From assembly GCA_023150095.1 (NCBI GenBank), contig JAKLLO010000003.1:1-64000 (forward strand): a stretch of DNA of 64,000 bases. The letters are read 5' to 3'. Below, one piece after another: positions 19,101 through 31,100 of the stretch; positions within the stretch are counted from its first letter, which is position 1, and every line of letters starts with the position of its first letter. A program made the translations under genes and the position numbers. The DNA comes from Zoogloea sp. Its GTDB lineage: Bacteria > Pseudomonadota > Gammaproteobacteria > Burkholderiales > Rhodocyclaceae. The notes beneath the pieces are model-generated. The model searched no databases, was not told where the DNA came from, and saw nothing but the letters and a program-made list of their open reading frames with translations.

Positions 19101-22100
19101 GGCCTGGCGATCAACAGCTTCAACAGCAGCAACGGCTACGCGCTCTATCTCATGGCGGGCGCCGACGGCAACGTCATCGAGGGCAACATCATCGGCCTGG
19201 ATGCCGACGGCACCACCGCCGTGCCGACGATGAGCAACTTCGGCGTGTATGTGGCGTCGTCGGGCAACACCATCGGCGGCACCACGACGGCGGCCCGCAA
19301 CGTGCTGTCGAACAACATCAACGCTGGCGTTGCGCTGTACGGTTCGAACAATGTGGTCATCGGCAACTACATCGGCACCGACGCCACCGGCACCCTGGCG
19401 CGGGGAAACGGCAACGATGGTGCCGATGTTTACGGCGGCGCCAACAACCGGGTGGGCGGCACGACCGCGGCCGAGCGCAACATCATCTCGGGCAACCAGC
19501 GCAACGGGATCGAGGTGTCCACCGGCCTCACCGGGACGCTCATCCAGGGCAACTACATCGGCACCGACGTCAGCGGCACGCTGTCCCTGGGCAACAACTA
19601 CGGCGGCATCTGGGTCGGCTCGTCATCCACGGGCGTCACCATCGGCGGTACGGCGGCGGGTGCCGGCAACACGATCGTCAACAACCCCACGGGCGGCATC
19701 TACACCGACACCTCCAGCGTCAGCTTCTCGCTGCTGGGCAACACCTTCTACAACAACACCAACCTGGCGATCGACCTGAAGAACGACGGCGTCACCGCCA
19801 ACGACGCCGGCGACGCCGACACTGGCCCCAACAGCCTGCAGAACTTTCCGGTGATCACCAGCGCCCGCATCGACGGTGCCGGCCATCTGGCCGTGGTCGG
19901 CACCCTGGCGAGCTCGGCGAGCAGCTACTACCGGATCGAGTTCTACGCCAACGCCACCCAGGACGCCTCGGGCTACGGGGAAGGGCAGCGCTATCTCGGC
20001 TACGTCAATGTGGCGACCAACGGCGCGGGCAACGCCAGCTTCAACACCGTGCTCGCCGTGTCGATGGCCGTGGGCGAGTCGGTCACCGCCACCGCCACCA
20101 AGAGCAACGTGTCGTACTCCAGCTATACCGACACGTCCGAATTCGCCGCCGACGTGCTGGTCAGCGTCAACCTGATCCCGGTTGTCACCACCACCGGCAG
20201 CACCCTGGCCTACACCGAGAACGGCGCCGCCACCGCGGTGGACAGCGCGCTGACGGTGAGCGATTCCGACAGCCCCAACCTCAGCGGCGCCACGGTGAGC
20301 ATCACCAGCGGCTTCGCCAGCGGCCAGGACACGCTCGCCTTCACCGATCAATCCGGCATCACCGGCAGCTGGAGCGTCGCCACCGGCGTGCTCACCCTCA
20401 GCGGCAGCGCCAGCGTGGCCAGCTACCAGGCGGCGCTGCGCAGCATCACCTACGTCAATACCGCCGAGCAGCCCAGCACGGCCACGCGCACGGTGTCCTT
20501 TGCGGTGACCGATGGCTTGGGGACGAGCACCGCCGCCACCCGCAACATCTCGGTTGCGTCGGTGGATGACGCGCCCAGCTTCAACGCCGCCGACTTCACC
20601 GTGACCACTGCGCCGGGCTCGGCCGCCGACCGTGGCTACGCGACGACGATCCAGCCCGACGGCAAGATCCTGGTGGCCGGTTACTCGAGCAACGGCAGCA
20701 ACCTCGATTTCCTGCTGATGCGCTACAACGCCGACGGCACCCTCGACACCAGCTTCGGCGGGGGCGACGGCATCGTCACCACGGCCATCGGCAGCAGCGA
20801 CGACGAAGCCCACGCGGTGGTGCTGCAGTCGGATGGCAGGATTGTCGTGGCCGGCTTCACCACCAGCGGCATCCAGCGGGATTTCGCGTTGGTGCGCTAC
20901 CTCGCCGACGGCACCCTCGACACCACTTTCGGCGGTGGCGACGGCATCGTCACCACCGACATCGGCAGCAGTTCGACCGACGAGGCCTGGAGCATGGTCG
21001 TCCAGACCGACGGCAGGATCGTCCTCGGCGGCAATTCGGCCGGCGATTTTGCCGTCGTGCGCTATCTCGCCGATGGCAGCCTCGACACCAGCTTCAGCGG
21101 CGATGGCAAGGCCACCGTGGACCTCGCCGCGGCCACCGATACGGGCTATGGCCTGGCGCTCCAGTCCGACGGCAAGCTCGTCCAGAGCGGCAGCGCCACC
21201 GTGGGCGCGACGCTGGATTTCGGCGTGGTGCGCTACAACACCGACGGCAGCCTCGACACCAGCTTCGGCGGCGGCGATGGCATCGTCACCACGCCGGTGG
21301 GCAGCAGTTTCGACATCGCCCAGTCGGTGGCCGTCCAGTCTGACGGCAAGATCGTCGTCGGTGGCTATTCCACCAACGGCTCGAACAACGATTTCGCCGT
21401 CATCCGCTACACCAGCGCCGGCGCCATCGACACCGGGTTTGGTGGCGGCGACGGGATCACGACCGTGGATTTCGGCGGTCACGATGCGTCGTGGTCCACG
21501 GCGCTGCAGTCCGACGGCAGGATCGTGATGGTCGGTGGCGCGTCGTCCTCCGACCTGGCCGCGGTGCGCCTCCTGAGCGACGGCAGCCTCGACACCAGCT
21601 TCAGCGGCGACGGCAAGTTCAGCGCCTATCTGGGCACCAGCAGCTTCCTGTATTCGGCGGCGATCGGTGCCGACGGGCGGGTGGTCGCCACCGGCTACAG
21701 CAACACCACCACCGACGACGTGCTGCTCGTCCGCCTCTCCGGCGATGGCCAGTTCGACTCCCGCTCGAACCCCGCCACCACCAGCCTCGGCGGCAGCGCC
21801 AGCTACACCGAGAACGCCAGCGCGGTGGTGATCGATTCGAGCGTGCGCCTCTTCGATACCGAACTCAACGCCGCCGACAGCTACGCCGGCGCCACCCTCG
21901 CGCTCGCCCGCAGCGGCGGCGCCAACGCCCAGGACGTGTTCTCCGCGTCGGGCAACCTCGGCACCCTCACCCAGGGCGGCAGCCTGCTGCTGTCGGGCGT
22001 GAATGTCGGCACCGTGACGACCAACTCGTCCGGCACGCTGCTGCTCACCTTCAACGCCTCGGCCACCCAGTTGCGGATCAACGAGGTGATGAGCGCCATC

Positions 22101-25100
22101 GCCTACGCCAACTCGTCCGACGCGCCGCCCGCCAGCGTCACCCTAAGCTGGACCTTCAGCGACGGCAATGCGGGCGGGCAGGGCGCCGGCGGGGCGAAGA
22201 CCGCCACCGGCAGCAGCACCATCAACATCACGGCCGTGAACGACGCGCCGGTGATCACCAGCAGCGCCAGCACCAGCGTTGCCGAAAACACCACCGCCGT
22301 CATCACCGTCACCGCCACCGATCCGGACAGCGGTGCGCCCAGCTACAGCATCGTGGGCGGCGCCGACGCAGCGAAGTTCACCATCAACAGCAGCACCGGC
22401 GTGCTTTCCTTCGTATCCGCGCCAGACTACGAAGCACCCACCGATGCCGGGGCCAACAACGTCTACAACCTGTCGGTGCAGGTGAGCGACGGGTCGGCCA
22501 CGGCGGTGCAGGCGATTTCCGTCACCGTGACCGACGTGGCGAGCACGCTGATCGTCGATACCACCGCCGACACCAACGACACCGGCCTCGGCAGCAGCTT
22601 CAATGCCGAGCAGCTCAACGCCAGCAAGGGCACCGACGGCAGGATCTCGCTGCGCGAGGCGATCATCGCCGCCAACACCACGGCGGGGCTCAACACCATC
22701 AGCTTCAACATCGCCGGCACGGGGCCCCATTCCATCGCGCTCGCGTCGGCACTGCCCACCGTCACCGACGCGGTGATCATCGACGGCAACAGCGAGCCCG
22801 ATTACGCCGGCACGCCGGTGGTGGAGCTCAACGGCACCAGCGCCGGCACCACATCCGGCCTTGTGCTGGGGGCGGGCAGTTCGGGCAGCACGGTCCGCGG
22901 GCTGGCGATCAACCGCTTCAATCTGTCGGGCATCGAGGTGATTGATGGTTCGGCGGGCAACTTGATCGCCGGCAACTACATCGGCACGGACGTCACCGGG
23001 CTGCTGGGCTACGGCAACGGCAAGTGGGGGATCGACCTGAACACGGCCGGCGCCGGCAACGTGATCGGCGGCAACGCCAGCGCCGTGCGCAACATCCTCT
23101 CGGGTAACGGGATGGGTGGCATCGCCATCGACGGCGGCAGTGTCACCGGCACCATCGTGCAGGGCAACTACATCGGCGTCGGCGCAGATGGCGTGACTCA
23201 GCTCGGCAACACCGGCTACGGGGCGATCCTGGTCTTCGGCGAAGGCCAGGCGCTGATCGGCGGCACCGGGGCGGGCGAAGGCAACCTCATCGCCAGTAAC
23301 TTGGCGGGGGTCACCATTTCCTACTCGACCACCGACAACGTCATCCTCGGCAACCGCTTCTTGGGCAATGGCGGCATCGGGATCGATCTCGGCGGCGATG
23401 GCGTGACGGCCAACGACGTGGGCGACGCAGACACCGGCGCGAGCCGCCTGCAGAACTACCCGGTGCTCAGTTCGGCCGTCTCTAACGGCAGCCAGGTGGA
23501 TATCGCCGGTTCGCTCAACAGCGAGGCAAACAGCTACTACCGCATCGAGTTCTTCGGCAGCAGCAGCGCTCACGCCAGCGGCTACGGTGAAGGCGCCACC
23601 TACCTCGGCTACACCAACGTGGCCACCAACGCGTCCGGCAACGCGAGCTTCAGTGCGACGCTTACTGCCGTCGTGCCCAACGGCACCATCATCTCGGCGA
23701 CGGCAACCCTCAGCAACGCCAGCTACAGCACCTTCGTGGCCACGTCCGAATTCGCCGCCAACATCACGGCGGTGGCGTCCAATATCGCCCCTGCCGGCAC
23801 CACCGGCACGGTGACCGCCACCGAGGACACCACCTACACCTTCGCCACCAGCGATTTCGGCTTCACCGATCCGGACGCCAACGCGCTGCTGCGGGTGTGG
23901 ATCGACAGCCTGCCGGCGGCCGGCACCCTGCGCCTGAACGGCAGCACCTTCGGGGCCGGCACCGGAATCCTCGCCTCCGACATCAGCGCCGGCCGGCTGA
24001 CCTACCAGCCGCTGGCCAACAGCAATACGTCAACATCCTTGACCTTTCGTGTGCAGGATGATGGCGGTACGGTCAATGGCGGGCAGGACACCGACGCCAG
24101 CGCCAACACCCTGACAATCGCCATCACCGCGGTGAATGACGCGCCGGTGATCACCAGCAGCGCGACTGCCAGCGTCGCCGAGAACACCACGGCGGTGATG
24201 ACGGTGACGGCCACCGATGTCGATCTGCCTGCCCAGACTCTGAGCTACAGCATCGTCGGCGGCGCCGATGCGGCCAGATTCTCCATCAACGCCAGCACCG
24301 GCGCCCTCAGCTTCGCCACCGCGCCGAATTACGAATCGCCCACCGACGCCGGGGGCAACAACGTCTACGACGTCACCGTCCAGGTCTCCGATGGCGCCCT
24401 GACCAGCACCCAGGCGATTGCCGTCAGCGTCACCCCGGTGAATGACAACACGCCAACGATCACCAGCAACGGTGGCGGCGCGTCGGCGTCGGTCTCCATC
24501 GCCGAGAACACCCTGATCGTCACCTCGGTGACGGCCACCGACGCCGACCTGCCTGGCGACACGCTCACCTACGACATCTCCGGCGGTGTCGACGCGGCCA
24601 AGTTCACCATCGACAGCAACACCGGCGTGCTCCAGTTCATCGCCGCGCCCGACTACGAGAACCCCACCGACAGCGGCGCCAACAACGTCTACAACCTGAC
24701 CGTACGGGTTTCCGACGGCACCAACACCGACACCCAGGCCATCGCCGTCACGGTGACCAACGTGGCGAGCGAGCTGATCGTCACCACCGCCGCCGATACC
24801 GCCGACGGCAACACCAGCAGCATCGCCAACCTCATCGCCAACAAGGGCGCAGACGGCAAGATCTCCCTCCGCGAGGCGATCACCGCCGCCAACAATACGG
24901 CCGGAGCCGACACCATCACCTTCGCGATCGGCAGCGGCGCGCAGATCATCAACCTCACCTCCGCGCTGCCGACGATCACCAGCGTCATCCACATCGAGGG
25001 CGATTCCCAGGCTGGTTTCACCGGAGAGCCGGTGATCGCGCTCAACGGCGCCTCGGCCGGGGCCGGCACCATCGGGTTGCTCTTCAGCGGCAGTGGCGCG

Positions 25101-28100
25101 GCGGGCAGTTCGGTCAAATACCTGGCGATCAACAACTTCACGGCGTCCGGCATCCGCATCGAGAACACCTCGAATGTCACCGTCGCCGGCAACTACCTCG
25201 GTACCAACCTTGCGGGCAGCGCGGCGGCCGGTAACGAGGTTGGCGTGGTGATCTACAACGCCTCGAACAACCTCATCGGCGGAACCACCGTCGCCAGCCG
25301 CAACGTCATCTCCGGGAACACGGTGGATGGCGTCCAGATCTTCAGTGGCGGCGCGACCGGCAACGTGGTGTCGGGCAACTACATCGGCCTCGACGCCACC
25401 GGTACGGTGGATCTCGGCAACGCCAGCCAGGGCGTGGCGATCTTCGCCGGCGCAACCTACAACACCATCGGTGGCACCACCGCCGGCGCCCGCAACGTGA
25501 TCTCGGGCAACAACGGGGTCGGGGTACGGATCAGCGAATCCGGCACCAATTTCAACACCATCAGCGGCAACTACATCGGCACCAACGCCGCGGGCAACGC
25601 GGCCATCGGCAACACCCTGCAGGGCGTCCAGATCGACACCGGCAGCGGCAACGTCATCGGGGGCACGGTGGCCGGGGCCGGCAACGTGATCTCCGGCAAC
25701 CTCGATAACGGCATCCTCATCACCAACGGCGGGGTGAACAACTACGTCCAGGGCAACATCATCGGCCTGGACGAGAGCGGCACCACGGTGATCGCCAACG
25801 GCCAGGAAGGCGTCGAGGTGACCGTCGGGGCCAGCGGCACCTGGATCGGCGGCACCACCTCGGCCACCCGCAACATCATCAGCGGCAACACCTGGCAGGG
25901 TATCGGCGTGTATGGCGCCACCACCACCGGCACGGTGATCCGCGGCAACTGGATCGGCGTGGCGGCCGATGGCACCACCGCCCGCGGGAACGAGAAGCAG
26001 GGCATCCTCGTCAGCGACGCCACCAACACCATGATTGGCGGCTCGAACGCCGGTGAGGGCAACATCATCGCCAACGCCGGGGTGGGCCACCAGGGGGTGG
26101 TGATTGCCGGCGCCTCGACCGGCGTGGTGATGATCGGCAACAGCATCTACGCCAACAGTGGCCTCGGCATCGACCTGGGCGGCGACTGGATCACCGCCAA
26201 CGATACCGGCGACGCCGACACCGGCGCCAACAACCTGCAGAACACCCCGGTGCTCACCTCGGCGGCGACCACCGGCAGCGCGATCACCATCACCGGCACC
26301 CTCAACAGCGTTGCCAGCACCCACTTCCGGATCGAGTTCTTCGCCAACCCTGCGCCGGATTCCTCCGGCTACGGCGAAGGCCAGACCTACCTGGGTTTTG
26401 TCGATGTGCTGACCGACGCCAGTGGCAACGCCAGCTTCAGCCCGACCATCACCGCTGCGGTGCCCACCGGCGAGGTGGTGACCGCCACCGCCACCCGCCT
26501 CACCTCGGGGATGAGCTTCGTCGAGACCTCCGAGTTCGCCGCCGACATCTACACCAACCCGCCCGCCATCACCAGCAACGGCGGCGGCAGCACGGCGGCG
26601 GTGTCGGTGGCCGAGAACACCACCGCAGTAACCACCGTCACCGCCACCGACCCCGACGGCGCCGCCCAGACCCTGACCTACAGCCTTGCCGGCGGCACCG
26701 ATCAGGGCAGGTTCCAGATCAACAGCAGCACCGGCGCGCTCAGCTTCCTCGTTGCCCCGAACTTCGAAGCGCCCACCGATGCCGACAGCAACAACGTCTA
26801 TGAAGTGATCGTCCAGGTTGCCGACGGCACCGGCGCCACCGACACCCAGACGATCAACGTCACCGTCACCAACGCCAACGACGCGCCGGTCATCAGCTTC
26901 GTGTCGGGCAACGCCAACTACCCGGAAAACGCCGGCCCGGTGCTCGTGGCCGCGTCCGCCACCGTCACCGACGAAGATGGCGGCAACTTCGACACCGGCC
27001 GGCTGGTCGTGCAGTTCACCGCCAACGGTCAGGCCGAGGACCGCATCGCCATCCGCAACCAGGGCACCGGCGCCGGCCAGATCGGCATCTCGGGCAGCAA
27101 CGTGACCTACGGCGGCGTGGTGATCGGCACCTGGACCGGCGGCACCAGCGGCAGCACGCCGCTCATCGTCACCTTCAATGCCAGCGCCAACGCAGCGGCG
27201 GCCCAGGCGCTCGGCCGCAACATCACCTACGAGAACGTCTCCGACAACCCCTCCACGGCCGTGCGAACCATGGCCGGCTACCTGGAAGACGGCGACGGCG
27301 GCACCAGTAACACCGCCAGCGGCACCATCACGATGGTGCCCGCCAACGACGCCCCGACGATCACCAGCGCCGCCACCGCCAACGTGGCCGAGAACACCAC
27401 CGCGGTGCTCACCGTCACCTCGTCCGACACGGACGGCGGAACGCCGGTCTATTCGATCGTCGGCGGCGCCGACGCGGCGAAGTTCTCCATCAACAGCACC
27501 ACGGGCGCCCTGAGTTTCCAGTCGGCGCCCGACTTCGAGGCGCCCACCGACGCCGGCGGCAACAACGTCTACGACGTGATGGTGCAGGCCGCAGATGGGG
27601 CAGGGGGCACCACCAGCCAGGCCATCGCGGTGACCGTCACCAACGTGAACGAAGCGCCGGTGGTCACCATCACCCCCGCCACCTACGCGGCGACCGAGCA
27701 GACCACCCTGACCCTCAGTGGCACCGGCCTGTCCATCGCCGATGCGGATGCCGGTGCTGCCACCCTCCGGGCAACCCTCAGTGTCGTTTCGGGCACCCTC
27801 ACCGTCGGTGTCGGCACGACCGGCGTGACGGTGGTTTCGGGGTCCGGCAGCGCCAGTGTGGTGCTCGAGGGCTCGCAGGCCCAGCTCAACGATCTGCTGG
27901 CGGGCAACGCAGGGGGCACCATCAGCTACCTTTTCGGCGGCGATGCCCCGCCGGCAACCGACACGCTGACCCTCAACGTCAACGATCTTGGCAGCACCGG
28001 CAGCGGTGGTGCGGCAAGCGGCGCCGACAGCGCCACGATCAACCTCACGGCGGTCAATGATGCGCCGGTGAACACCGTTCCCGGCGCCCAGGCCACCAGC

Positions 28101-31100
28101 GTCAACACCTCACTGACCTTCGGCACTGCCACCAGCAACCCGATCGCCATCAGCGACGCGGACGCCGCCAGCGCCACCATGCAGGTGAGCCTGACCATCA
28201 CCAACGGCACCTTCACCTTGGCGTCCACCGCCGGGCTGAGTTTCACCACCGGCGATGGCACTGGCGATGCCGCGATGACCTTCACCGGCACCATCGCGGC
28301 CATCAACGCCGCGCTCGACGGCGCCAGCTTCATCCCGACCACTGCGTACAGCGGTGATGCCTCCATCGCCCTCGTCACCAGCGATCTCGGCAACACGGGC
28401 GGTGGCGCCCTCACCGATTCCGACACGATCCACATCCAGGTGGGGGCGAGCCGTTTCCAGGAAGGCGTCGGCGGCTATACCGGCACCCAGGACACCTACG
28501 TTCAGGACACCACGCCGACCACCGCCTACGGTGCGGCCAGCACGGTGCTGGTGGATGACGGCTCACCGCAGAGCCAGGGCCTGCTGCGCTTCGACAACCT
28601 CTTCGGCAGCGGCGTCGGGCAGATACCCTTCGGCGCGACGATCACCTCTGCCTCGCTGTCGTTCTATGTCACCAACCACGACGCCGCCGACACCGTTTAC
28701 CTGCACCGGATGTTCTCCGCCTGGACGGAAGCTTCCACATGGAACAGCCTCGACTCCGGCATCCAGACCAACGACGCCGAAGCTGGCACTTCCGCAACGC
28801 TCAGCTTCAGTGCAGGCGTTTCCGGCTGGAACACCGTCACGGGCCTCCAGAGTACGGTGCAGGCGTGGGCCGACGGCGCAACCAACAACGGCTGGGCTTT
28901 CCTGTCCGTCAGTCCCGGCGCAGACAACTGGACGTTCGCGTCGTCCGAATACGCCACCGTCAGCCTGCGTCCTTACCTCGTCATCAACTACGAAGCGCCA
29001 ATCGCGCCTGTCATCACCAGCAACGGCGGCGGCGCGAGCGCAGCGGTCAGCATCGCCGAGAACACCAGCGCCGTCACCACCGTCACGGCCACCGACGCCG
29101 ACAGCACGCCCAGCGAGCTCAGCTACAGCATCGTCGGTGGCGCGGACGCCGCGAAGTTCACCGTCAACAGCAGCACCGGGGTGCTGAGCTTCCTCGCCGC
29201 GCCTGACTACGAATCCCCCACCGACTCTGGCGGCAACAACATCTACGACGTCACCGTCCAGGTCAGCGACGGCTTCCTGACGGATACCCAGGCCATCGTC
29301 GTCACGGTGACACCGACGAACGACAACACCCCGGCGATTACTAGCAGCGCCAGTGCGAACGTCGCCGAGAACACCACGGCCGTGATGACCGTCACCGCGA
29401 CGGATGCCGACCTGCCGGCCCAGACTCTGACGTACAGCATCGTCGGCGGGGCGGACGCCGCCAACTTCTCGATCAACAGCAGCACCGGCGCCCTCAGCTT
29501 CGTCACCGCGCCTGACTACGAAGCGCCCACCGATTCCGGCGGCAACAACATCTACGACGTCACGGTGCAAGTCTCCGACGGCACGCTGACGACCACCCAG
29601 GCCATCGCTGTCACCGTCACCTCGGCGAACGACAACACCCCGTCAATCACCAGCAGCGCCACCGCGAACGTCGCCGAGAACAGCACCGCGGTATTGACCG
29701 TGACCGCCACCGACGCCGACCTGCCGGCGGAGACCTTCAGCTTCAGCATCGTCGGCGGCGCCGATGCCGCGAAGTTCACCATCAACAGCAGCACCGGCGC
29801 GCTGAGCTTCGTCACCGCCCCCGACTACGAAGCGCCCACCGACTCCGGCGCCAACAACATCTACGACCTCACCGTCCAGGTCTCCGACGGCACTCGCAAC
29901 GCGACGATGGCGCTGGCAATCACCGTCACCAACCGCAACGAAATGCCCCAGGGAAGCACGGGTCGCGTGACCGTTGCCGAGGATGTGACCCACGTCTTTG
30001 CGATGGCCGACTTTGGGTTTGCCGATCCGCTGGATGCGTCGGCCAACAGCCTGGCGGACGTCCAGATCGTCACCGTTCCCACGCGCGGTAACCTGACCCT
30101 CGACGGGGCGGCCGTGGCGGACGGGCAGTGGATCGCCGCTGCCGACATTGCTGCCGGGCGGCTGCGCTTTGCCGCGGAGCCCGACGAGAACGGCACGGCT
30201 TACGCCTCGCTGGCGTTCCGGGTGCGGGACGATGGCGGCACCGTCGACGGTGGTGTCGATACCGAGTCAGGCAGCCACGTCCTGACCATTGACGTCAGCC
30301 CGGTCAATGACAGCCCGGTGGCCCATGGCGATGCCTACAGCCTCGACGAGGATACGCCGCTGGTCGTCAGCAGCGCCGGCGGCCTGCTCGCCAACGATGG
30401 CGACATTGACGGCGATGCGCTGTCGGCCGGGTTGCTGGGCGGTCCGGCGCACGGCAGCCTGAGCCTGGCGGCCGACGGCAGCTTTGTTTACACGCCCGAC
30501 GCCGACTGGTTTGGCGCCGACAGCTTCATCTATCGCGCCATTGACGGCAGCGCCGTCGGTGCGCCGGTTACCGTCAGCCTGGTGGTGCGCCCGGTCAATG
30601 ACGCACCGACGATCGTCCGCGCCAGCCTGCAGCTCATCCAGGGCGGCAGCACCGTGCTTGCGGCCGATGCGGTGTCGGCGGTGGACGTGGATTCGGCTGC
30701 GGGCGACGTGGTGTTTGTGGTGGATTCGGTCAGCCACGGCCACTTCGAGCTGCAGTCTGCGCCTGGCGTTGCGGTCGGGCAGTTCAGCTACGCGGCGCTG
30801 GCGGCCGGCAAGGTGGTGTTCGTCCACGAGAGCATCCTGAACCTGCCGGTCGTCGTGTTGCATCCCAGCGACGGCCTTGCCGACGGTGCGCCGCTGGCGG
30901 CCAGCGTCGGTTATTCGGGCACCAGCGTGCTCGTGCCGCCGGGAGGGGCGGGCGGTTCGGAGGAGCCTGTGGTGGTCGTGCCGCCGGTCGTCATCGCGCC
31001 CACCACGCCGACGGCGCCCGCCACGAACACCCCCAAACCCGCCGAGACGGCCAAGCCTGCGACGCCGCCTGCCTCGACGCCGGTCATCCGGCCAGACACC

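Noticed and set aside
16797-30330. Possible CRISPR-like or satellite DNA repeats
   Set aside because: Repeats are in-frame protein modules of variable length and sequence; no short identical direct repeats with unique spacers.
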